Of a DNA stretch of 64,000 bases, positions 12,501 through 24,500 are shown piece by piece. The first letter of the stretch is position 1; each line of letters opens with the position of its first letter. The translations under genes were made by a program, and so were the position numbers. Under the pieces are notes generated by a model. The model ran no database searches. It was not told the DNA's origin and was given only the letters and a program-made list of their open reading frames with translations. Source of the DNA: Omphiscola glabra (taxonomy: Eukaryota > Mollusca > Gastropoda > Lymnaeidae); NCBI GenBank assembly GCA_964017045.1, contig OZ024802.1, positions 25,670,293 through 25,734,292 on the forward strand. Reading direction: 5' to 3'.

Positions 12501-15500
12501 TTAAATTTAAACCACTCCTCTGCAAACCTGCTTGTCACTCCAGCATGCCACACTTTCTCTCTCTCTCTCTCTCTCTCTCCCCACCAACTCCAGGCTGGCC
12601 AGATACTAACAACTCCAATGCTACAGGTAAAGGCGACCCGTACGCCCACGGGAGGTACAGCACCAGCAAGTCGTCCCATGACATGTGGTCAGAGAATGAT
12701 GCCATCAACAGGAGGAAAGTCATGAATACTCGTTCTCAGGTAAAAAAAAAAAAACAACCAACAACCCTATATAAAATCAACTGTTGAAACTCAATATCAA
12801 ATCAACCGTTAAAACTCAATATCAAATCAACCGTTAAAACTCAATATCAAATCAACCATGGAAACTCAATATCAAATCAACCGTTAAAACTCAATATCAA
12901 ATCAACCGTTGAAACTCATTATCAACTGTACAAACTCATTATCAACTGTACAAACTCATTATCAACTGTACAAACTAATATCAACTGTACGAACTCATTA
13001 TCAACTGTACAAACTCATTATCAACTGTACAAACTCATTATCAACTGTACAAACTCATTATCAACTGTAACAAACTCATTATCAACTGTACAAACTCATT
13101 ATCAACTGTACAAACTCATTATCAACTGTACAAACTCATTATCAACTGTACAAACTCATTATCAACTGTACAAACTCATTATCAACTGTACAAACTCATT
13201 ATCAACTGTACAAACTCATTATCAACTGTACAAACTCATTATCAACTGTACAAACTCATTATCAACTGTACAAACTCAATATCAACTGTACAAACTCAAT
13301 ATCAACTGTACAAACTCAATATTAACTGTACAAACTCAATATCAACTCAACTGGTGGCCTGTCCCCTCTCATCCGACCCTTAAATCAGCATTCAATAAAT
13401 TTAGCATTTGTATGGGTGTTTCTTTGTTACTATAAAGCGTTTAGTCCCACAACACAGGTAGGTTCAGTTGGCCGACTTAATGAAACTACTAAGATTGGTG
13501 ACTGGGGGGAGCATGTTCCTATGCCTATTCCAATAGATTCTTGCTGACCTCTGTTCTATGTGTTGCAATCTGTTAGCTGCATGTCTAAATTAATTTTGAT
13601 TCTTTCAAGTCTCAGAATGCAGTCATGTTCAGATCTCAGCCCAGCCAAGTGACAGCCCCACTGGCCATACCAGAGCCCATCGAGATTGCCGACTACAGCA
13701 GTGTCAAGGTACACAAATAAAACTTAATGATTGTCAGCCCCACTGGCAAAATTGTAGACATAGCACATTAAGTTAGGGTACTTGATATTATTTACAAACT
13801 GAAACTGGCGTGCGCGGGGAACCCCCCCCCACCCCCTCCCCCCACCCCCTCCCTTTTTTCCCTATCACCTGGGCACAGGCCTGGAATTTCAAGTTGTTGA
13901 GTGGTGCTCACTGTAATGCTGCCTGTGAGAAAAGACATTCCTAGGCTCAGCTTTGACACAGGATTTCTGTGGGGGGGGGGGGGGGGGGGGGGGGGGGGGG
14001 CGCAAACCTAGCTTAATGCTGCCTAAGACAACCCCCCCCCCCCTTCCTCCCCAAACTTCCGCTGGATTGTGTCAGTCATAAAATGTTTTCCGGTTGTGTC
14101 ATTTTCATTATGTCCTATCATGTAATTATGTCCTTAATTCCTAACAATGCACATAAGTTTTGTCCGTGGTTTTTTTTTGGGGGTCTTAGTGTAGAAAATA
14201 CATTTCAGGAAATTTTTCAGGATTCAAATGAATACATTTTAATACTGTCACTTTTTTACTACAATCTACCAAATGAGTTGAAAAAAATATTAAAGGTTTT
14301 GAAGTGAATTGAAACTCACCATAAAAAAAGTCACAGTAAAGCATAAGTAGAGACATACAAGTACCTAGGTGTCACCATTCATAATAAGCTGGCATGGCCA
14401 AATTATGTTTTAAAAAAGTCAAACAAAGACTTTGCTGTCTTAAAAAATTAAAAAACTTTCGGCGTAAACAGACAAGTTATTAACTTATTCTGCAGTGCAA
14501 AAACTGGAAGCTTCTGAACTTCATTATTACCTACTGGTGTGGGAATTCATCTTGTGGCAATAGACTAATGAAGAAAGCTTTAGTAACATCACACAAACTA
14601 AACATCGTTCACTTGAAGAACTATTTGAAGAAAAATGCTGTTGTGAAACTAAAAAAAAAATTTGGATAATACATCTCACCGTCTTCATCATAGATGCCTA
14701 AGATCAGCTCGATCAGAATGATTTTTTTTTCTCTCAAAGTTAGGACCGAAAGATAAAACAATTCTTTTTTTTTTCCAGTCTGTGAGAATTTACCAGCCTG
14801 CTCCCACAGCAGTTGCCAAATCTAAATGATCACTAAAGTTTTGTCCATTACTAAAATTTTAAAATATGTAACTCTTCATGTGCTGAAAATGAATATGTAC
14901 AATGTAATAAAAAAACATTTCCATTTATTTGGATCAATAAAAGAATCAAATCTTATTATTTGGATCAATAAAAGAATCAAATCTTATTATTTGGATCAAT
15001 AAAAGAATCAAATCTTATTATTTGGATCAATAAAAGAATCAAATCTTATTATTTGGATCAATAAAAGAATCAAATATTATTTGGATCAATAAAAGAATCA
15101 AATCTTATTATTTGGATCAATAAAAGAATCAAATCTTATTATTTGGATCAATAAAAGAATCAAATCTTATTATTTGGATCAATAAAAGAATCAAATCTTA
15201 TTATTTGGATCAATAAAAGAATCAAATCTTATTATTTGGATCAATAAAAGAATCAAATATTATTATTTGGATCAATAAAAGAATCAAATATTATTTGGAT
15301 CAATAAAAGAATCAAATCTTATTATTTGGATCAATAAAAGAATCAAATCTTATTATCTTAAAATGAAAAATATTTAATGAAACACATTTTCCACTGTGGT
15401 CCCAATATGTATATTGTGGAGTGTCCAGACAATAGTCGACCATTAAGGGATGGTGGGGGAGTCCTACATCAAACAAAGTGTCAAGCTTGTCAGATTGCCG

Positions 15501-18500
15501 CGACGGAATGGCGGCGTTGGTTTATGACCTATTACGCGGTGTGTTACATAAGAAGGGGATTGGGGCCCTGGGAACTTGGGGACTTATAAAACGGACAGTA
15601 GGACGGGACTAGGGAGAACCCAGCCAGTCAGAACTCGGACGGGGAGAACTCAGCCGGGCAGGCAGGTGGACGGACGGGAGTTAGAGAGGGACCGTGACAG
15701 TCGGAGTGGAGTACGACAGAGAGAGAGCGAGAGAAATAAGTGAAGTCAAAGGATAAGACAAATAAATGTTCAAAGACTATAATCCTCGTTGAGTTGTCAT
15801 ATTGGTGCACACGAGAGACAGAGTGAACAAGGTTGCAAATTAATTAGAGTGCAGAGACTAGCAAGGTTCTCTACAATGGTGGCAGCGGTGGGATTGTAAC
15901 CTTGCAACGACTCCGAAGAGACACAATTTTTAGCCTGAGATGAAAAGTACAAGGAGCGGAACAACTACATCAAGAACAATGAATTCACAGTACTTAAACA
16001 ACCTCCCGACATACAGTGGCACTTCAACATGGCACACGTTCATCATCCAGTTCGAAATGTCTGCGAATTTTTTCAAGTGGAGTGAGGAAGAGAAACTCTT
16101 TTATCTCAGCTTTGCATTGAAAGAGGCTGCGGCTGAATTTGCTTTCAGTGAGTTAGGTGAAGCTGAGAGAGAGACGTACGTTGAATTTAAAGATGCCCTG
16201 GCGAATCGATTCAGAGACCACAGAACGCCAGCATTTTTCCAAAATGTTTTGGAAAAACGCACATTTCTGAAATCCGAGACTAGTACAGAGTATGCTACTG
16301 ACATCAAGAAATTGGTAGTGAAAAGTTTTCCAACGGCAGACCAGGCTACACGAGATGCCATTGGGTTCAAACAGTTTCTTCGTGGACTGCCTGACCAGTC
16401 TATGGTGACACAAGTTGGCACTATGTCAGTTCCTCCCACAGTAGACAAGGCGAGAGCTGCCCTTGACCAGATAATAAATCTCAGGGACAATGTGTGTGTA
16501 CCTGGACAGCAAGTGGCGTCAATGGGTACAGACCACTTGACAAGAGAAATAAGTGGCCTGAGACAGGACTTTAGAACATTCATCGCATGGCAGAGGGAGT
16601 CAGTCAACCAGCTGGCAAGAGAAACGGGAGGTGTTCGGAGGGCGGAACCCAGGTGTTTCGTGTGTGACCGAATCGGTCATATTGGCCGTAATTGTCCAAA
16701 CAGGAGGAAAGGAGGAGAAATTACTGATCGGCTGAAACTAAACCACATTTCATCAAATGGTCAAAACATTCGTCCTAGTGCTGTGTTCGTGCCTGTGAAA
16801 GTGTGTGGTGTTAGGACAGAATTTCTAATGGACACGGGTGCGGCTGTGACCGTTATTTCGAGAAAACGATTTTTTGAAATTACACGACATCAGCGACCTA
16901 AGATTCATCACCATTTCTCACCCGTGAATCTACAGACAGCAACTGGAGCACCAGTGAATCTTTGTGGGGTGAGTGACGTTAAATTATTGATTGGAGATGA
17001 AGTGTACCCCTGGAAAGTGTATGTGGCAGATATAGCAGAAGACGGTTACCTGGGTTTTGACTTTTTGAGTCATTACAATTTTTCTTTCTCAGTCTGCAAA
17101 GGTCTGAGCTTGGATTCTCACAATGTGCCGATTGTGGCTAAATATCCGAGTGCAAAGAATACGCCAGATCAAAGGTATTTTAGTGCGTCCAAACGTCCCC
17201 AGTTCTCAGCACCATTGAGTGTGAGAGTGAACACGGTCACTACACACAACAAAAGACAGCGTCCAGGTAAAAGCCAGTGGACAAGCATGGCTCCTGTCCA
17301 GGATAACGTGTTACCCCGTCCTGAGATGCCATCGACGAAGCTCAGGAATGTGGGTAATAAATCAATCCAGTTATGTGGTGAAGTCAATTCTAAATGGGAG
17401 AAAAGGGAGGAATTTTCAGAAGGACCAGTGAAGAGACAGAAAAGTGACCCCGACGCTCGAGCGGCAGTGCACCCTTTCAACGTGGGTGACGTAGTCCAGT
17501 TTTCAGACTCAATAAACAAACAAAAGTTGAGCACAAATAATAAGTTATGCGGGCCACGTGTCATTAGCCGAAAGCTTCGGCATAATTTGTTCGAAATTCA
17601 GGGAGAAGGAAGAATATGCAAAGTTATTCATCATGAAGGCCACTATATGTTGCAGCATTATGACACTGACCCGCCAGATGGTAGCCAATCCTGGGCTCCC
17701 TTGAATTCTTCTAGAAAATGTGTACGTCAGTAACAGCGAGGACAACTAGTTTCATCTTATGGCTTATAGCATGACATTTTTTAATTAATAGATTTATAGT
17801 GAATTAATGGTGATGATTATTTTTTTTTCGAGGCACCAGATAGTGACGGTTGGATAAATGTATACATGGATAATGTTCTAATCCTGTAATGATTAATTTT
17901 AATTTGCGGTCGAAAGATTGTTTAATTTTATAACATGTTTTTCTTGGTGACCTCGTATAACCTTTAAGAATGAAGGGTTTGAGTTAGTTTAAAGTGTTTT
18001 TGTAACCAGCATTTATTTTTCCTGCATTTGGTTCTGGCATTTTACTAAACAAGTTGTCATTATGATTTTTGATTAGCTGGTTAATTTAGTTTTCAACTTT
18101 ATGTCATGTGCTACTGCCTGTTAATGTATTTTCTAAATGTTTTACTTTCCGTTGATTTTCAAAATGTTGTATCATTCCTTGTTCTACCCTAATTGTCTGA
18201 TTGTGTGAATGTAAAAATGCTCCGACTGTGACCCAAGCTGACTCTGACCTTGACCAGGAGTTAGGAGACTGAATAGGATGACGTAGCGTGCATTACTTTG
18301 TACTGTTTTCAAATGAGAGCTGAAGGTCTAAGTCACTTAAAGCCATTTAGAGATCAGCCGTACGTAATTGTAGTGTGGATGTTACGTGATGTCGGGACGA
18401 CATTGTTTTGTTGGTTGGGGGTATTGTGGAGTGTCCAGACAATAGTCGACCATTAAGGGATGGTGGGGGAGTCCTACATCAAACAAAGTGTCAAGCTTGT

Positions 18501-21500
18501 CAGATTGCCGCGACGGAATGGCGGCGTTGGTTTATGACCTATTACGCGGTGTGTTACATAAGAAGGGGATTGGGGCCCTGGGAACTTGGGGACTTATAAA
18601 ACGGACAGTAGGACGGGACTAGGGAGAACCCAGCCAGTCAGAACTCGGACGGGGAGAACTCAGCCGGGCAGGCAGGTGGACGGACGGGAGTTAGAGAGGG
18701 ACCGTGACAGTCGGAGTGGAGTACGACAGAGAGAGAGCGAGAGAAATAAGTGAAGTCAAAGGATAAGACAAATAAATGTTCAAAGACTATAATCCTCGTT
18801 GAGTTGTCATATTGGTGCACACGAGAGACAGAGTGAACAAGGTTGCAAATTAATTAGAGTGCAGAGACTAGCAAGGTTCTCTACAATATTAAATCCAATG
18901 TCTTTTTTAACCTCCTCCTCCCCCCCCCCCCCCAAATGACCAGGATGCTGTACCATCTCAAGATCTAGGGGACAATGACTACCAGATAGTTGATGATGCT
19001 CTACCCCCTGGTCAGTTGCACAGAATCAGGTCTACCAAATCTCCACTCAGGGTCCAAGGTAATCAGGGATCAGAGCACTTTATTTCTTTCGTAAATTGTG
19101 CATGGAATTTTTTAAACACTTGAGCCACAGCGAGAAGCCATGGATTTATATTAAAGTTGGTTCATTGATAAGCTGGACCACGCTTGTACTCACTGGACCT
19201 ATGACACAGACTTGGGTGGTGTATCTAGACCAAAGGGTTTAGTTTAAAGATGGTAAATAATTGACATGCTGTACCAGGCTTGGACCCACTGGACCAATGT
19301 CAAAGAATTAAGTGGTGTTTCCCGGTCAGTGGTTCTCAACCTTTCTAATTCCGTGACCCTTTAATACAGTTCCTTATGTTGTGGTGACCCCCCCCCCCAA
19401 CCCCAAAATTATTTTCGTTCATGCTTTATAACTGTAGAGTATAGGTGTTTTCAGGTGGTCTTAGGCGACCCCTGTGAAAGGGTTGTGCGACCCCCCCCCC
19501 CCCAAAGGGGTAGCGACCCACAGGTTGAGAACTGCTGATCTAGGTTAAAGTTCCCCCTGGATTCTATGCCCAGATTATCAAATAATGCGGGTTGTCTTCA
19601 AATATTGATGTATTACAATTTGATTTCTACTGAAAAATGATTCTTGTTCCCTTATAATTTTGTTTTATGGCCACCCATGATGCTCTGATATGGAAAAGAG
19701 TGGAACCCTTTGTGTTAGATATGAATTAAGTTTAGTATAAATCAACCTTGTTTGAGCATGTTAATATTCTTTTGAATAACTAAAATCAACCTTGTTTGAG
19801 CATGTTAATATTCTTTTGAATAACTAACTTAAAATGTTAACTCACAGCAGATGTTAACAATTTGTAACAATTTTTCTTGGCACACACATCATCCACAGGA
19901 CACACCGATTCTGAAGATTCAGAGTTCTCCTCCCTTGAAAGGGATCAGCTCAGCAAAAGCAGGCGGGCAAACCCCCATCGCCGTAAATCCAAGCAGCGTC
20001 AAGCCATCGATAACAGTGCCATATACGCCAGTCCTACCCCGGCCGCCAAGGCAAGACCATTTGGATTGGGACGGAAGCAAAGTAGGACAGGTCAATTTTC
20101 CCCCTTGCATGTACTTTAAGACATCTTTCATGTACCTTCAGTTAATTTTCTTTAAAATTACTCAAAGAGAGGCACATATTGTTATTGCTTCATTGCCTTA
20201 GGAGCACACAAAAAAAGAAAGGGAGATAAGGTTCTAATAACAGATGACAGGGTGGGAACTTTAGATTTTTGTCAACAGATCTTTACTTTATGCATAGGAC
20301 AAGTAAATTATGTCCATTCAGATTTTCACTACCAATCAAGTGTGATATCAGTTTACACCAGCGGTAGCCCCGCCCAAACAATGGCCGCCTCAGTGCGCGA
20401 ACTTCCCGTCTACTAAAGCACGACACTGCCCCTAATATTCTAATATCCCAACCTTTGCATTTTTACACCACAGGTTTATTACACTAGCGTTAGTTGTTAG
20501 TTGGCATTAGTTGTTAGTTGGCATTAGTTGTTAGTTGGCATTAGTTGTTAGTTGTCATTAGTTGTTAGTTGGCATTAGTTGTTAGTTGGCATTAGTTGTT
20601 AGCTGGCATTAGTTGTTAGCTGGCATTAGTTGTTAGCTGGCATTAGTTGTTAGCTGGCATTAGTTGTTAGCTGGCATTAGTTGTTAGTTGGCATTAGTTG
20701 TTAGTTGGCATTAGTTGTTAGTTGGCATTAGTTGTTACGTGGAGGATTATGTATGTTTATGTTGCTTTTTAAGAAGTTTGTTACAAGAGAGCTGCTGTCT
20801 AAAAGTCACAGAGATCAAAATTTATGTAAAAATCAAAGTGTTCTTCATCAATGGTTATTTTTCACAATCTTTTTTAAAACTTTGGTGTGTGGTTACATTG
20901 TCAATATTATAGTTGTGATGTCACTACTGCACAAGTCAGCCTACGAACTGGTGAATGTGAACTTTTGATGCTCTTTTTGCAGTTCCAAGCCACTCCGCGT
21001 CTGAAGACGGCAGCGAGGGCACCGGCGACGAGAAGCTTACCTCCAGCAAGAAGGAGAAGAAGCGCCGGTCGTTCAACCACCGCAAGTGGCGCAACCCGGC
21101 GTCCACGCTGACCCACCAAGGTTCTAGTCCCCCCATATCAGACAGTGATCATCTCATAGGCTCACCCCCTGGTATTCACTCTTATCATTCTCTTCATTGT
21201 CCCGGCTTTGCCCTTGCTGCACAGGCTCTTCTCTCTGTTGTCATTGCCGGAAGCCTGGTTTCAACACAGACCAATTAAGCAGCAGAAAAATATACTTATA
21301 AAAAAAAAATTACTTAAATAAAAAACCATTAAACCCTTTCTTGTTTTGGAGAAAGATGTTGATAGTAGAGAAAGTCATTTAATTTAACCACTGCAAGGTG
21401 CACCTAATTGGATTTCTTCCACCTCTCACAAATCAGGAGTTTGTGACTTTAAGACAGATTAAAATTGTCTCCTGACACCCGTCCTTATATATCTTCAATG

Positions 21501-24500
21501 TAAATTGATAAAGACAATTTCAAAGGTTTTAAATGACCCCTTTATTGCTAAAATGACCATTACAGCTTTATAATTAGAGATAAATCTCATTAATTAAATT
21601 AAGAGCCACTAGTTCCAGACAATTCTTTTTAGCTTAATCAGCTTTACGGATGCTTCCTGTGTCTTAAGATTAATCTGTTACACCGATGTTCCGTTTGTCT
21701 GACTTTAACCTGCTTGACTTATCTCTCCTTTGTCTTTGTTTAATCTGTTTCACAGAACTCTCCTTCTTCATGACTTAATCTTCTTCACTGATCTCTCCTT
21801 TGTTTCATCTTCTTCACTGATCTCTCCTTTGTTTCATCTGCTTCACTGATCTCTCCTTTGTTTCACCTGCTTCACTGATCTCTCCTTTGTTTCACCTGCT
21901 TCACTGATCTCTCCTTTGTTTCACCTGCTTCACTGATCTCTCCTTTGTTTCACCTGCTTCACTGATCTCTCCTTTGTTTCACCTGCTTCACTGATGTCTC
22001 CTTTGTTTCACCTGCTTCACTGATCTCTCCTTTGTTTCATCTTCTTCACTGATCTCTCCTTTGTTTCATCTTCTTCACTGAGCTCTCCTTTGTTTCACCT
22101 GCTTCACTGATCTCTCCTTTGTTTCACCTGCTTCACTGATCTCTCTTTTGTTTCATCTGCTTCACTGATCTCTCCTTTGTTTCATCTTCTTCACTGATCT
22201 CTCCTTTGTTTCACCTGCTTCACTGATCTCTCCTTTGTTTCATCTTCTTCACTGATCTCTCCTTTGTTTCATCTTCTTCACTGATCTCTCATTTGTTTCA
22301 TCTGCTTCACTGATCTCTCCTTTGTTTCATCTTCTTCACTGATCTCTCCTTTGTTTCACCTGCTTCACTGATCTCTCCTTTGTTTCACCTGCTTCACTGA
22401 TCTCTCCTTTGTTTCACCTGCTTCACTGATCTCTCCTTTGTTTCACCTGCTTCACTGATCTCTCCTTTGTTTCACCTGCTTCACTGATCTCTCCTTTGTT
22501 TCACCTGCTTCACTGATCTCTCCTTTGTTTCACCTGCTTCACTGATCTCTCCTTTGTTTCACCTGCTTCACTGATTCTCCTTTGTTTCATCTGCTTCACT
22601 GATCTCTCCTTTGTTTCATCTGTTTTACTGATCTTTTCAATGTTCTTATTTAACTTACTTCACCCTTGTGCTTTCAAACTGCACATAAAAGTCAGTGTAC
22701 TTGCAATAGAAATACAGTAGAAGACATACAAGATGTTTGAAACTTTCTCTGTTGACAATGTCCCTGTACTTACAATAGAAGACATACGACATGTTTCACA
22801 ATTTCTCTGTTGACAATGTCACTGTACTTACAATAGAAGGCATACTACATGTTTCATAATTTCTCTGTTGACAATGTCACTGTACTTACAATAGAAGACA
22901 TACTACATGTTTCATAATTTCTCTGTTGACAATGTCACTGTACTTACAATAGAAGACATACAACATGTTGCAAGCTTTTTGTTTTGAAAAATCTCGTATT
23001 TAAGAACCCTACAAATCCACCAAACACTTATGGTAAAGAAATTTTTTCTTAGACCGATTCACAGCATCTCTACAATATTCAGTGCTTAAAGTACACAACC
23101 AATTTTGAAACCCGAATTGTAATCATTTTTATATTTAGATGAATAGCATTTTAATACTTGTTTAATGTCAAATGAAATTCTTTTTTTTTTAAATTCCATC
23201 AATGTTAAACCTTGTTTTTGTAAACACTTGTCCAAAAAATATATATTCTAGCTTTACATGTTGTAAAGTGCCCTTTTGGTGTGTTTCAACTGCAAATAAT
23301 TTCCTGAAATTTACAGACTTATTTACATAAGTTTCAAGCCATTTTTGGGGGCGGTGTAGGGTTTCCCATGGTGCGGTGTAGGGTTTTCCATGGGGGGGTG
23401 TAGGGTTACCCATGGGGGGATTGCATGGCTGTAGCAGTAAACTGTAAATGTTGATTTGTTTTAAAAGCTGTTCTTCTTTGACAATTTGATTCTATAACGG
23501 TTAAATGTGCGTAACGCACACTTTTATTCTATAACAGTTAAATGTGCGTAACACACACTTTGATTCTATAACAGTTAAATGTGCGTAACACACACTTTGA
23601 TAAGAGTTGGATATTTCTGACTTCATAATTTGCTTATGTGGAAAATAATAATGATGTAATGATGAAAGGATGGGGCTTTGAATAATTGTACATGATGTAT
23701 TTCCCTGACAGCTCACTCATTAGATGATATGCCCTTCTATAACCCAGCAGTGCATCATTTCCAGACACTACCGAAGGTCAGTCCCTAACTCACCATCTGT
23801 TTTACAGTAATAAGAGTTTCAGTATCTGACTTACAGTTATCAGATTGCCATGATCTGTGTTACAGTGATCAGATTGCCATGATCTGTGTTACAGTAAATC
23901 AGATTGCCATGATCTGTGTTACAGTAAATCAGATTGCCATGATCTGTGTTACAGTAAATCAGATTGCCATGATCTGTGTTACAGTAAATCAGATTGCCAT
24001 GATCTGTGTTACAGTAAATCAGATTGCCATGATCTGTGTTACAGTAAATCAGATTGCCATGATCTGTGTTACAGTAAATCAGATTGCCATTATCTTTGTT
24101 ACAGTAATCAGATTGCAATTGGTGGGAATTAGACATTGCTACCAATGCAAATACATTGCTCTTCAACATCTAAGTAATGATTTCACCATATCACGAACAT
24201 ATTTTTTCTGAAGCATCAACCTGCCGAAATTAAATAGTTGTTGAATTATTATTTATTATTTTGCTCACTTCTGCACCCCAGATGGGAATAGACGTCAGTC
24301 ATCTACTATTAGGAGTTACTCTTTTTGACGCAAGCTCAACTCAGTTCCACTAGACATGCAAAGCGAGTAGTTATTGTATACATTTTATATACGTGTTGAT
24401 TGTTTATGTATAGAAAGGTGATGTATTGTATAATTTTGAGACGATATTGTAAGGTTTTTGGATTTCGAGGGTAAACAGGTCTGGTAATGCTATCATCATG

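Larger units (their letters stand above)
6440..12593. other. p190 intron of about 6.2 kb
   Basis: It holds poly-G/poly-C runs, small tandem repeats near 7.4-8.1 kb and the 1.64 kb minisatellite. Between 8150 and 10390 no exon, transposon end or RNA gene could be supported. Confidence 0.6.
15415..15875 (+). repeat. 5' LTR
   Basis: 461 bp, TGT...ACA. It contains a TATAAA at 15585-15590 and an AATAAA at 15761-15766, consistent with U3-R-U5 order. It appears identical to the 3' LTR. Confidence 0.93.
15415..18885 (+). mobile_element. LTR retrotransposon (Gypsy/Ty3-like), internally deleted, recent insertion
   Basis: A 3471-bp element with two 461-bp LTRs that look identical base for base, inserted in the p190 intron before the exon at 18944. 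Ends are TG...CA with a short imperfect inverted repeat (TGTGGAG/CTCTACA). The flanking ATAT at 15411-15414 and 18886-18889 is a 4-bp target duplication. It has a tRNA-Leu primer site and one intact Gag-protease ORF, but no reverse transcriptase, RNase H or integrase core, so it must be mobilised in trans. The segment 17734-18424 between ORF and 3' LTR holds no ORF of note. Confidence 0.93.

Noticed and set aside
14083..14307. 74-codon ORF as an extra p190 exon
   Set aside because: No acceptor/donor pair in a compatible phase, and the composition is intron-like.
16101..16607. 168-codon minus-strand ORF within the LTR element
   Set aside because: It lies opposite the Gag ORF and has no recognisable domain; it is the shadow of a coding frame.
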